A stretch of 10,772 bases of DNA, taken from assembly GCA_030698645.1 (NCBI GenBank), contig JAUYMV010000054.1:1-10772 (forward strand), read 5' to 3'. Within the stretch, counting starts at the first letter, position 1; every line of letters begins with the position of its first letter. This stretch comes from Mesorhizobium sp. Lineage in GTDB: Bacteria > Pseudomonadota > Alphaproteobacteria > Rhizobiales > Rhizobiaceae. A program made the position numbers and the translations under genes. Under the pieces are notes generated by a model, which saw only the letters and a list, made by a program, of their open reading frames with translations, was not told where the DNA came from and made no database searches. Positions 1-6,402 of the stretch are shown one piece after another.

Positions 1-684
1 GGCGCCGTAGCCGTCGCCGCCCTGGGTCACCACCGCCGCCACTTCGGGCAGCGACGGCAGGATGCCGGCGACCGCCTTCTGCGCGACGTCCTGCGCCCAG
101 TCGCCGTGCACGGAGCCGACGATCTTGAACTGCGGATTCTCCGCCACGCCCTCATGGATGCCCGAGGAGATGGCGTCGTCGACGAAGACGCCGGCGAGGC
201 CGCGGATCTCGAGCAGGTTTCCGCCGTTCGGCATCTTGTCCTTGAGGTAGATGACCTGGTCCTTGCCCATCTGCTTGAAATCGACCGCGATGCGCCAGGC
301 GCAGGGCTCCGTCACGATGCCGTCGAAGGAGACGACGGTGATGCCGGCGTCGCAGGCTTCCTTGACCGCGCCGTTGAGCGCATCCGGCGAAGCTGCGTTG
401 ACGACGATCGCGTCATAGCCCTGCAGGATCATGTTCTGGATCTGCGCCGCCTGCTCGGTGACCTGGTTCTCGGCGGTGGTGAAAGGATCAGCCGCGGCGA
501 CGACCTTGTCGGCGACCGCTTGGCTGGTCACCTTGTCCCAGCTCTTCAGCATGGCCTGGCGCCAGGAATTGCCGGCGTAGTTGTTCGAAAGCGCGATTTT
601 CTTGCCTGACGTGTCGGCAAGGGCGCTCGTTGCAAGAAGCACGAGACTCGTCGCCAGCATCGTGCCGGTGATTGCTCTTTTCAT
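1..684 (-). CDS. Sugar ABC transporter periplasmic substrate-binding protein, C-terminus missing
   Basis: Periplasmic sugar-binding component of an ABC importer (ribose/LacI-like periplasmic-binding fold). The 228 residues in the window begin with a Sec signal peptide: basic MKR, a hydrophobic core, and an ALA|DTS cleavage site after residue 23. The mature start is of the kind IALSNNYAGNSWRQ, with the repeated Q-x-QI-N-MI-LQGYDAIVVNAASP and GITVVSFDG segments expected of sugar binders. The rest lies past the left edge; family members are usually about 310-350 aa. Two ATGs lie in tandem (687 and 684). The Shine-Dalgarno GGGAGG at 690-695 is only 2 nt from the first and 5 nt from the second, so 684 is chosen. 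The gene lies 270 bp downstream of the fuconolactonase-like gene on the same strand, behind its own palindromic operator candidate. L-fucose or a related sugar as substrate is inference from that context. Confidence 0.9.
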   Translation of the reverse strand, partial: MKRAITGTMLATSLVLLATSALADTSGKKIALSNNYAGNSWRQAMLKSWDKVTSQAVADKVVAAADPFTTAENQVTEQAAQIQNMILQGYDAIVVNAASPDALNGAVKEACDAGITVVSFDGIVTEPCAWRIAVDFKQMGKDQVIYLKDKMPNGGNLLEIRGLAGVFVDDAISSGIHEGVAENPQFKIVGSVHGDWAQDVAQKAVAGILPSLPEVAAVVTQGGDGYGA

Positions 685-697
685 CATTTCCTCCCTT

Positions 698-755
698 GGG
701 CATTTCGCCCGGTGCACATTTTCTTACGACACCCCCGGCGGCCCTTTCCCGCCGG
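698..755 (-). other. Two hairpins in the leader of the binding-protein gene
   Basis: Two inverted repeats precede the binding-protein gene. The stronger has 7-bp GC-only arms, CCGGCGG (735-741) and CCGCCGG (749-755), with a 7-nt loop. The smaller is GGGC/GCCC (698-701/707-710) and sits just upstream of the Shine-Dalgarno sequence at 690-695. They would be in the 5' untranslated RNA if the promoter is near 872-898. They may stabilise the mRNA of an abundant binding protein; a regulatory role is not shown. Confidence 0.4.
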
Positions 756-871
756 TAGACTTCATCGTCCGTCCCGGGTTCCTCCGATCCCGGCACAAGC
801 TGCCACCCGATGCAGGCCGTCTCTCGACGACGTCCTGCAAGGCCGGATGGCATCGTCTGACGCTTAGGAAG

Positions 872-898
872 ATACTAACATGTTAGTGCGGGGGGCAA
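872..898 (-). promoter_or_regulatory. Palindromic operator within a possible promoter for the binding-protein gene
   Basis: ACTAACATGTTAGT at 874-887 is a perfect 14-bp palindrome, rare by chance in GC-rich DNA. Read leftward, a weak promoter overlaps it: TTGCCC (898-893) and TAGTAT (877-872) with a 15-nt spacer. The palindrome would then occupy the spacer and the start of the -10, which suits repression. The GntR/FCD regulator at 3301-4077 is the nearest candidate to bind it, but the site is not the usual TNGTNNNACNA consensus of that group. The palindrome is certain as seen; its role and the promoter are inferred. Confidence 0.5.
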
Positions 899-909
899 GA
901 GGGGAAATG

Positions 910-948
910 CGGCAATGCGCGTCGCCCGACGCACTGCCGGCATTGCCG
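910..948 (-). terminator. Terminator-like structure after the fucose operon
   Basis: Seven bases past the stop codon of the fuconolactonase-like gene is a nested inverted repeat. The outer arms are CGGCAATGC (910-918) and GCATTGCCG (940-948), 9 bp. The inner arms are GCGTC (919-923) and GACGC (928-932) with a 4-nt loop. Seven bases on one side stay unpaired. No clear U tract follows on the minus strand, so it may be a weak or Rho-assisted terminator, or a 3' stabiliser that lowers read-through into the binding-protein gene. Confidence 0.5.
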
Positions 949-954
949 TCCGGA

Positions 955-1779
955 TCAGGGGATGCGGTAGAACGTCCGCGCCGTAGCGCCGAATACCTGC
1001 GCGGCGGCGCGCGGGCCGACCAGCCGCGTGGCGGCGGCGTGCCAGTTCGCATAGGTTCCGGCGAGTTCCAGGACCGGCCAGTCCGATCCCCACATCACGC
1101 GCTCGGCGCCGAACGCCGACAGGACGTGGTCGACATAGGGCTTGAGCGTTGCGTCCGACCAGCCCGCACCTGCCTCGGCCGCCAGGCCCGAGAGCTTGCA
1201 GAAGGCGGGCGTCTGCCGCGCGATGATCTCGATGCCATGCGCCCAATCGTCGAATCGCCCGGCGCGAATCTCCGGCTTCATCGCGTGATCGACGACGCAG
1301 CGCATGGCCGGGTAGCGGTCGAAGAGCGTCCGGAACGCATCCAGATGGACCGGCAGCCCGAGCGCGTCGAAACTGAGGTCGAGGTCGACGACCGCCTCGA
1401 AACCCCACTGCACGTCGGGGCGGTGCATCCAGTTCACGTCGGGAATGTCCTGGATCATTGGCCGCAACCCGGCGAACTTGCCGTGCCGGGCGAAGCGTTC
1501 CAGGTGGCGCAGGTCGGATCGGCTCTCGAAGTCGACCCATCCGACCACCTTGGCGATCCATGGCGTCGCATCGGCGAGACCGAGCATGTACTCGGTTTCG
1601 AACACCGTCGGCGCCGCCTGCACGACGACGGTTGCGTCGATATCCGCGGCTTTCAGATGCGGCGCGAGATCGGCGGGCAGAACGTCCCGGCGCAGCGGCG
1701 CCAGCGCCTCGGAAGCGTGCATCCAGCCGTAGTCGCCCCGCGCGGGCGCCCAGAAATGCTGATGCGCGTCGATCCGCAT
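955..1779 (-). CDS. Amidohydrolase family protein, probable L-fuconolactonase
   Basis: A 274-aa protein of the amidohydrolase_2/COG3618 group, which contains L-fuconolactonase and related sugar-lactone hydrolases. Visible metal and catalytic motifs are D4-A-H6-Q-H8-F-W at the N-terminus, V-V-D-H165-A-M-K-P in the middle, and W-G-S-D233-W-P-V near the C-terminus. The length is typical. The likely reaction is hydrolysis of L-fucono-lactone to L-fuconate in the cytoplasm; no signal peptide is seen. Its ATG overlaps the fucU stop by one base (TGATG), so it is the third enzyme of a coupled operon. A GAGG ribosome binding site lies 7 nt before the start, inside a hairpin at 1783-1797. The L-fucose assignment rests on the adjoining mutarotase and dehydrogenase; another 6-deoxy- or pentonolactone is possible. 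Confidence 0.88.
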   Translation of the reverse strand: MRIDAHQHFWAPARGDYGWMHASEALAPLRRDVLPADLAPHLKAADIDATVVVQAAPTVFETEYMLGLADATPWIAKVVGWVDFESRSDLRHLERFARHGKFAGLRPMIQDIPDVNWMHRPDVQWGFEAVVDLDLSFDALGLPVHLDAFRTLFDRYPAMRCVVDHAMKPEIRAGRFDDWAHGIEIIARQTPAFCKLSGLAAEAGAGWSDATLKPYVDHVLSAFGAERVMWGSDWPVLELAGTYANWHAAATRLVGPRAAAQVFGATARTFYRIP

Positions 1780-2216
1780 CAGCCGGCCTCGGGCCGGATG
1801 ATGCCTTTCTTCAGGATGATGTTGCCGTAGAGGCGCCGCTCGCCGGTCGACACGATGGCATAGGCGTCAGCGACCCTGTCATAGAAGGCAAACCGCTCGA
1901 GTGAGGCAACGACCACGTCCGGCTCGTGCGTCGCTAGCACGGCATCGAATTCGCGCATGACGGGCTCGAGCCGGTCCGGCTCGCCGACCACCTCCATGCG
2001 GATCGCAGGGTCGGGCACGAATTCGTCGAGCGGCATGACCGACAGGATGGCGTCGAGCACGCGCGTCGCGTCATGACCTTCCATACGGACGAGCAGCGGC
2101 CCGGCGGAAGCTGCCGGGTAGTTGGCATCGACGATGGCGATCTCGTCGCCATGTCCCATTTCGCGCAGCACGGCGAGCAGGCCGGGACCAAGGATCGGGT
2201 CGATTCCCTTGAGCAT
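1779..2216 (-). CDS. fucU: L-fucose mutarotase, RbsD/FucU family
   Basis: A 145-aa cytoplasmic protein that closely resembles E. coli FucU over its full length. Shared motifs are MLK at the start, EMGHGDEI (residues 19-26, with the conserved His) and DANYPA. Near the C-terminus it has RFAFYDRV and TGERRLYGNIILKKG. FucU speeds interconversion of the alpha and beta pyranose forms of L-fucose, giving the dehydrogenase its preferred anomer. The start at 2216 is set by the match to FucU and by AAGGA about 8 nt upstream; longer in-frame extensions would run through the preceding gene. The ATG overlaps the aldo/keto reductase stop by one base, and the stop overlaps the next start by one base, so translational coupling is likely. 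This gene is the best evidence that the operon handles L-fucose rather than another aldose. Confidence 0.94.
   Translation of the reverse strand: MLKGIDPILGPGLLAVLREMGHGDEIAIVDANYPAASAGPLLVRMEGHDATRVLDAILSVMPLDEFVPDPAIRMEVVGEPDRLEPVMREFDAVLATHEPDVVVASLERFAFYDRVADAYAIVSTGERRLYGNIILKKGIIRPEAG
1783..1797 (-). promoter_or_regulatory. Hairpin covering the ribosome binding site of the fuconolactonase-like gene
   Basis: CCGGCC (1783-1788) and GGCCGG (1792-1797) form a 6-bp GC stem with a 3-nt loop near the 3' end of fucU. On the minus-strand RNA the GAGG used by the next gene falls in the loop and descending arm. A ribosome finishing fucU would melt the hairpin, which fits coupling through the TGATG overlap at 1777-1781. 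The structure is read from sequence; coupling is inferred. Confidence 0.4.
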
Positions 2217-3253
2217 CACATCGTTCCTTTCGGTTCGGGCGCGTCGGCGCGGATGAGGCCGGCGCCCTTGAGGTCGGTCCAGAGCGCAGCCGGGATATCG
2301 ACGCCGAGCGTCGCGATGTTGAGCGCCACTTCGTCGGGCTTCGCCGCGCCCGGAATGACGCACACGACGGCCGGATGCGCCAGCGGAAAGCGCAAGGCCG
2401 CCTGTGCCAGCGCGACGCCGTGTCGCGCGCAAACCGCCTGGATCGCGGCGACGCGTTCGAGGATCGCCGGCGGCGCCGGCTCATAATTGTAGAAGGCGCC
2501 GGGCTTCGGGCCGCTGGCCAGGATGCCGGAATTGTAGGCGCCGCCGATGACGATGCCGATGCCGCGACGCGCGCAGAGCGGCAGGAAGCTCTCCAGCGAT
2601 TCCTGTTCGAGGAGCGTATAGCGCCCGGCGAGCAGGAACAGGTCGAAATCGCCTTGCCCGGCCAGCGTCTGGCAGACCTGCCACTCGTTGACGCCGGCGC
2701 CGATCGCCTTGACGACGCCTTCGTCGCGCAGCCTCGCCATCGCGCGATAGCCGCCGGCGTCGAAGAACTCGGCGACGCGCGCGTCCGCCGCCGCCTTGGA
2801 TCCATGCGTGAAGATGTCGAGGTCGTGCGCGAGCAGGATGTCGATGCGATCAACGCCGAGCCGTTCGAGCGATGCTTCCATCGATCGCATCACGCCGTCA
2901 TGGCTGTAGGCGTAGACTTCGCGACGGTTCGGCACGTCGAAAAATTTCCCGATCCCCGTCCGCTGATCGGGCATCGCCACCCGCAGCAGCCGGCCGATCT
3001 TGGTCGACAGCAGATAGGCGTCGCGGGGCTTGTCGCGCAGGAACCGGTTCAGCCGCGTTTCGGCAAGTCCGAGGCCGTAGAGCGGCGCGGTGTCGAAATA
3101 GCGGATGCCGGCATCCCACGCCGCCCGGAGCGTCGCGTCGGCTGTCTCGTCCGACATGGCGCGATAGAGATTGCCGAGCGGCGCGGTGCCGAAGCCGAGT
3201 TCGGTGAAGCCGAGCACGGCGCCGGACGGCGCCCTGAAAAGCGTCTCTTTCAT
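2216..3253 (-). CDS. Aldo/keto reductase, probable L-fucose (D-threo-aldose) 1-dehydrogenase
   Basis: A 345-aa member of the aldo/keto reductase superfamily, with the TIM-barrel pattern of the group that includes D-threo-aldose 1-dehydrogenase/L-fucose dehydrogenase. The catalytic tetrad is visible as D54 and Y59 (YFDTAPLYG), K85 (LSTKIGR) and H143 (LLAHDLD). The C-terminal segment ALRFPLAHPAVVCVIPGAAKPDEV is the usual cofactor-binding region. The likely reaction is NAD(P)-dependent oxidation of L-fucose at C1 to L-fuconolactone in the cytoplasm, feeding the lactonase two genes on. A strong GGGAGG lies 4 nt before the ATG. The gene starts 47 bp after the regulator and its stop overlaps the fucU start. 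Many such enzymes also take L-galactose or D-arabinose, so exact specificity is uncertain. Confidence 0.91.
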   Translation of the reverse strand: MKETLFRAPSGAVLGFTELGFGTAPLGNLYRAMSDETADATLRAAWDAGIRYFDTAPLYGLGLAETRLNRFLRDKPRDAYLLSTKIGRLLRVAMPDQRTGIGKFFDVPNRREVYAYSHDGVMRSMEASLERLGVDRIDILLAHDLDIFTHGSKAAADARVAEFFDAGGYRAMARLRDEGVVKAIGAGVNEWQVCQTLAGQGDFDLFLLAGRYTLLEQESLESFLPLCARRGIGIVIGGAYNSGILASGPKPGAFYNYEPAPPAILERVAAIQAVCARHGVALAQAALRFPLAHPAVVCVIPGAAKPDEVALNIATLGVDIPAALWTDLKGAGLIRADAPEPKGTM

Positions 3254-3300
3254 GTTCCCTCCCGGAACCGCCGCTGAGCTGCCCTACCGCGCCACAAGCC

Positions 3301-4077
3301 CTAGGTGGACGGAGCCTTGATGATGCCGTCGGTGTTGGCCAGCAGCTTGCGCACGGCGGCGCGCGCCGCCGCCGGCCGCTGCAGCCTTATGTTGCGCTCG
3401 ATCGACTCGTGCAGCTTCTGCGCATGGCGCAGATCGTTTGCCTCGCGCGTCACGAAGACGAAGAGATGTTCGAGCGCGGATTCGATCAGCACCCCGAGCG
3501 GCACCAGAAGATCGTTGCCCGACGCGCGCAGGATGGCGAGGTGGAATCTCGTATCGGCTGCCGTGCGCTCCGGCAGGGAGACGGCCGCGCCCATCTCGCG
3601 GCAGGCAGCGCTGATCTCGGCCATCTGCGCTTCGCTGCGCCGCGCGGCGGCCAGCGCGGTGGCTTCCGGCTCGATGATGTGGCGGAACTCCTGCACCGTG
3701 CGCAGGAAGGCCTCGCGATCCGGCGACATGGCGTACCAGCCGAGCACGTCGCGGTCGAGCAGGTTCCAACGCTCGCGCGGCAGCACCCAGCTGCCGATCT
3801 TCGGCCGCGAGCTGAGCAGGCTTTTGGCCATCAGCATCTTGATCGCCTCGCGCACGGCCGAACGGCTGACCCCGAAGGTCTTCGACCATTTCGCCTCGTT
3901 GGGCAGGATGGTGCCGGGCGGATAGTCGCCGCGCACGATGCGCAGCCCGATCTCGTGGGCGATCGTCTCGTGGACATTGGTGCCGGGCGTGCGCGCCTGG
4001 GTCTGCGCGGCGGGATGTCCGTCGCGGGTCCCGGATTCGGTCGCCCTGGTCGGTTTGTCTGAAGCTGTATCGCGCAT
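3301..4077 (-). CDS. GntR family transcriptional regulator with FCD domain
   Basis: A 258-aa DNA-binding regulator. Residues about 35-100 form the winged helix-turn-helix: IVRGDYPPGTILPNEAKW, recognition helix around VSRSAVREAIKML, and wing RPKIGSWVLP. Residues about 125-250 form the FCD ligand-binding domain, with metal-ligand candidates D175, H179 (ADTRFHL) and H223. The usual last His is replaced by Leu in RKLLAN, as in some sugar-acid regulators. The start at 4077 is chosen for GAGG 6 nt upstream; an in-frame ATG at 4134 would add 19 residues with a poorer site. The gene opens the fucose operon, 47 bp before the aldo/keto reductase, so it probably controls itself and the pathway, with a sugar or sugar acid as effector. 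The roughly 34 residues before the helix-turn-helix are low-complexity. Confidence 0.92.
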   Translation of the reverse strand: MRDTASDKPTRATESGTRDGHPAAQTQARTPGTNVHETIAHEIGLRIVRGDYPPGTILPNEAKWSKTFGVSRSAVREAIKMLMAKSLLSSRPKIGSWVLPRERWNLLDRDVLGWYAMSPDREAFLRTVQEFRHIIEPEATALAAARRSEAQMAEISAACREMGAAVSLPERTAADTRFHLAILRASGNDLLVPLGVLIESALEHLFVFVTREANDLRHAQKLHESIERNIRLQRPAAARAAVRKLLANTDGIIKAPST

Positions 4078-4104
4078 GCTGGCCCTCTCTGCCCGCCCGG
4101 CCGG

Positions 4105-4118
4105 CTCCTGCGGAGGAG
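4105..4118 (-). other. Small hairpin upstream of the regulator gene
   Basis: CTCCT (4105-4109) and AGGAG (4114-4118) are perfect 5-bp arms around a 4-nt loop, about 30 nt before the chosen regulator start. It would lie in the leader RNA. It has no clear role and is listed because the 194-bp gap 4078-4271 otherwise holds only the terminator at 4233-4260 and two TGACATG half-sites. Confidence 0.25.
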
Positions 4119-4232
4119 GACATCGAAATGACATGCCGGCACCCCGCCCGGATACATCACGGGAACGGAAGTGCAAGGCTGACATGAGATATTCAGGACC
4201 GGCGCGCGGATGCACCCCGCGGCGGGCGGTCC

Positions 4233-4260
4233 GTGGCGCGCCCGGAGCCGGACGCGCCAC
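4233..4260 (-). terminator. Hairpin terminator after the second binding-protein gene
   Basis: GTGGCGCG (4233-4240) and CGCGCCAC (4253-4260) are perfect 8-bp arms separated by 12 nt, which contain a short CCGG repeat of their own. The structure begins 12 nt after the stop codon at 4272, the classic place for a terminator, and before the regulator gene. No U run follows, so Rho may assist. Confidence 0.55.
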
Positions 4261-4271
4261 GATTTCGGGCT

Positions 4272-5264
4272 CTACTTCTGGATGCAGGTATCGGTCGTGT
4301 CCTTGGTGCACTCGTCGAGGCCGGTGAAGACCGGATCGGCGACCGGCTTGCCTTCGATCAGGTCGATCATGACGGACGGAGCCTTGTAGCCCATCTCGAA
4401 CGGACGCTGTCCGACGAGAGCGGTGACGAGGCCTTCCTTGGCGATCGCCACTTCCTCGCCGATCGTGTCCGCGGCGCCGATGACGAACTCGTTGCTCGCG
4501 ATCTTGTCGGCCAGTGGCTTGAACAAGTCGCGATAGGGCTGCGGCGCGCCGAACAGCGGCCAGCCGCCCATGATGCCGAAGCCGGCGAGGTCGGGGTTGG
4601 CGGCGAGGATGTCGGTCATCGCCTGTACGCCCTTGGCGCCGTCGTCATTGGTGAAGACCGGGCAGCCGGCCACTTCCGTCCAGCCGCCTTCGCCGTTCAG
4701 CGCGGCAAGGCCTTCCTGGCCCGACAGGGAATCACGCCAGCCCTGGGCACGGCGCAGGATGTTGTCGGCGCCCGGGTTGCCCTGGATGGAGCAGACCTTG
4801 CCGCCGCTCGGCTTGGCTTCCTTCATGTAGTCGCCGATGCGCTTGCCCATCAGGTAGTTGTCGGTGCCGAGATAGGTCTTGCGCAGGCCGGCGTCTTCAG
4901 CAGCGAGGTCGGCGTCGAGTGTCATGATCGGAACGCTCGCGTTGGCGTTCTTGATCGTCTGCGCGATGAGCTTGGCGTTCGACGGGGAAATCGCCATGGC
5001 CACCGTGCTGGGCTTGCCGAGCATGTCCTGCACGATCTGAGCCTCGCCGGCTTCGTCCGACGTCGATGCCGGGCCGGTGTAGAAGCATTCGTATTCCGAA
5101 CTTGCGTTCTCGGCATTCCACTTCTGGCAGCCCTGGTTGATCGCCTCGAAGAAGGGATTGTCGAGACCCTTGACCACGATGACCAGCTGTTTCTTCTGCG
5201 CCAGTGCGGGTCCGGCGCCGAGCGCCATCACCGCCGCGGCGACAAGCAAAAGTGTTTTCCTCAT
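4272..5264 (-). CDS. Sugar ABC transporter periplasmic substrate-binding protein
   Basis: A complete 330-aa sugar-binding protein of the ribose/LacI-type periplasmic fold. The signal peptide is MRKTLLLVAAAVMALGAGPALA, cut before Q23. The mature protein begins QKKQLVIVVKGLDNPFFEAINQG, a typical first strand and sugar-site loop. AMAISPSNAKLI, PIMTLDADL and GIMGGWPLF are further binding-cleft segments. Six cysteines are present (46, 60, 158, 201, 319, 327), unusual for this family and an even number that could pair as disulfides. Two ATGs compete. GGGAGG at 5272-5277 is 1 nt from the one at 5270 and 7 nt from the one at 5264, so 5264 is chosen. It follows the SDR gene by 49 bp in the leftward arm of a divergent importer cluster, whose ATPase and permease lie on the other strand. 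The substrate is unknown. Confidence 0.93.
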   Translation of the reverse strand: MRKTLLLVAAAVMALGAGPALAQKKQLVIVVKGLDNPFFEAINQGCQKWNAENASSEYECFYTGPASTSDEAGEAQIVQDMLGKPSTVAMAISPSNAKLIAQTIKNANASVPIMTLDADLAAEDAGLRKTYLGTDNYLMGKRIGDYMKEAKPSGGKVCSIQGNPGADNILRRAQGWRDSLSGQEGLAALNGEGGWTEVAGCPVFTNDDGAKGVQAMTDILAANPDLAGFGIMGGWPLFGAPQPYRDLFKPLADKIASNEFVIGAADTIGEEVAIAKEGLVTALVGQRPFEMGYKAPSVMIDLIEGKPVADPVFTGLDECTKDTTDTCIQK

Positions 5265-5287
5265 TTTCATTCCTCCCTTGAGCCAGA

Positions 5288-5304
5288 CGGCCACGGCGTG
5301 GCCG
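5288..5304 (-). other. Intercistronic hairpin before the binding-protein gene
   Basis: CGGCCAC (5288-5294) and GTGGCCG (5298-5304) are perfect 7-bp arms with a 3-nt loop, in the 49-bp gap between the SDR stop (5314) and the binding-protein ribosome site (5272-5277). There is no U tract. Such hairpins often protect the downstream binding-protein message, giving more of it than of the upstream enzyme. That role is inferred. Confidence 0.5.
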
Positions 5305-5313
5305 CCACACAGA

Positions 5314-6294
5314 TCAACCCGGATACCAGACGATACGAGGGTCGTCCGGCGACCGCTCGTATGCCCAGGCCTTGTCGATAAGCATTTCGAGATCGTAGTC
5401 GGGCTCCCAACCGAGCAGGTAGCGCGCCTTGCTGTTGTCCATCCAGTTGGACTGGTAGCGGCTCGCGATGTCGATCGAGTCCAGGCCCTGCGTACGCTGC
5501 AAATGGTCGGCGACCTCGCCGTAGTCGACGGGTCGGTCCATGCAGATATTGAAGAGTTGCCGTTCGGCGCGCGGGTTGTCGATCGCGGCGAGTATGGCCG
5601 AGACGAGGTCGTCGACATGCACGAAATTGCGTCTCAGCGGGTCGCCGTCGGCATCGCGCAGGAGCGGCACCCGGCGCTCCGCCGCGTAGCGCTTCGCATC
5701 CGGCTCCGGCACCAGGGTCTTCCAGTCCGGCCCGCCGAAGACGTCGTCGCCAAACGACAGCGTATATTTGAAATCGTCCTTCTCCATGATCCATGGCGCG
5801 CGCAGGCAACAGCCATTGGTGCCGTACTGGATGCCGAACTGCGTCAGCATGACCTCCTCCAGCACCTTCGACAGCGCGTAGCTGCCGGGATAGGCCATAT
5901 GGGGCGTCGCCTCGGTGATCGGGCCGTCATGGCGGTGGAAGAAATGTCCGACCGCGGCGTCGCCGCCGACCAGGATGAACTGGCGCGCCGACGGACTCGT
6001 CCGGAATTCCTCGAGCATCCAGAACAGTCCCTTCACCGTCACGTCCATGACGTCTTCCGGCGTCTCCTTGCAGGTCGCCAGATGCACGACGTGGCTCACG
6101 CCGTCGAGCGCCGATGCCACTGCCGCGCGGTCGGAGATCGAGCCGCGGGCGATCTCGACCCGGTCGCCCTGCTCGACGGTGCGGTTGTGGCAAAGTGCGC
6201 GGATGCGCGCCTGGCCGAAGCGCGGATCGTCGAGCAGACGCGCGATGAAAACGCGTCCGACCTTGCCGCTGGCGCCTGTCACGAGGATCAGCAT
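5314..6294 (-). CDS. NAD-dependent epimerase/dehydratase family protein (extended SDR)
   Basis: A 326-aa cytoplasmic extended short-chain dehydrogenase/reductase. The Rossmann motif TGASGKVG is at residues 6-13. The catalytic pair Y139-x3-K143 (SYALSK) is present, and NFVHVDDLVSAIL (223-235) is the usual extended-SDR segment near the substrate lobe. The Ser/Thr normally found after the fourth-strand VSS is replaced by VGGDAAVG (109-116), so the standard triad looks incomplete. GGGAGG lies 6 nt before the ATG at 6294. It heads the leftward arm and precedes a sugar-binding protein gene, so it probably acts on the imported sugar or a derivative by oxidation or epimerisation. The exact reaction cannot be read from the sequence. 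Long Asp-rich and Arg-rich stretches around 180-225 suggest an insertion in the substrate lobe. Confidence 0.88.
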   Translation of the reverse strand: MLILVTGASGKVGRVFIARLLDDPRFGQARIRALCHNRTVEQGDRVEIARGSISDRAAVASALDGVSHVVHLATCKETPEDVMDVTVKGLFWMLEEFRTSPSARQFILVGGDAAVGHFFHRHDGPITEATPHMAYPGSYALSKVLEEVMLTQFGIQYGTNGCCLRAPWIMEKDDFKYTLSFGDDVFGGPDWKTLVPEPDAKRYAAERRVPLLRDADGDPLRRNFVHVDDLVSAILAAIDNPRAERQLFNICMDRPVDYGEVADHLQRTQGLDSIDIASRYQSNWMDNSKARYLLGWEPDYDLEMLIDKAWAYERSPDDPRIVWYPG

Positions 6295-6335
6295 TCCATT
6301 CCTCCCGGCGCAAACTAATATCGGCCAAGCGCGCC

Positions 6336-6400
6336 CGTCAACCTATTTGTCCTACAATACGGCCCGCTCCGGTCGCCCCGAATTCATTTGTCTGATATTT
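6336..6400. promoter_or_regulatory. Divergent control region with GntR-like operator sequences
   Basis: Between the divergent SDR and ATPase genes, TTGTCCTACAA (6347-6357) fits TNGTNNNACNA, the consensus of FCD-type GntR regulators, with perfect 4-bp arms. ATTTGTC occurs at 6345-6351 and again at 6386-6392, 41 bp (about four helical turns) apart on the same strand. The second copy ends 10 bp before the rightward -35. A leftward TTGACG (6341-6336) may serve the SDR gene, with a weak TATTAG (6320-6315) 15 nt further on. The motifs are visible; binding is inferred. Confidence 0.45.
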
Positions 6401-6402
6401 GA

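Noticed and set aside
1445..1904. Plus-strand frames opposite the amidohydrolase
   Set aside because: They are antisense to a gene with intact metal motifs and have no domain or ribosome site.
2375..3277. Long plus-strand frame opposite the aldo/keto reductase
   Set aside because: It is antisense to a gene with full catalytic motifs, rich in Arg, Ala and Glu, and has no recognisable domain. Such mirror frames are common in GC-rich DNA.
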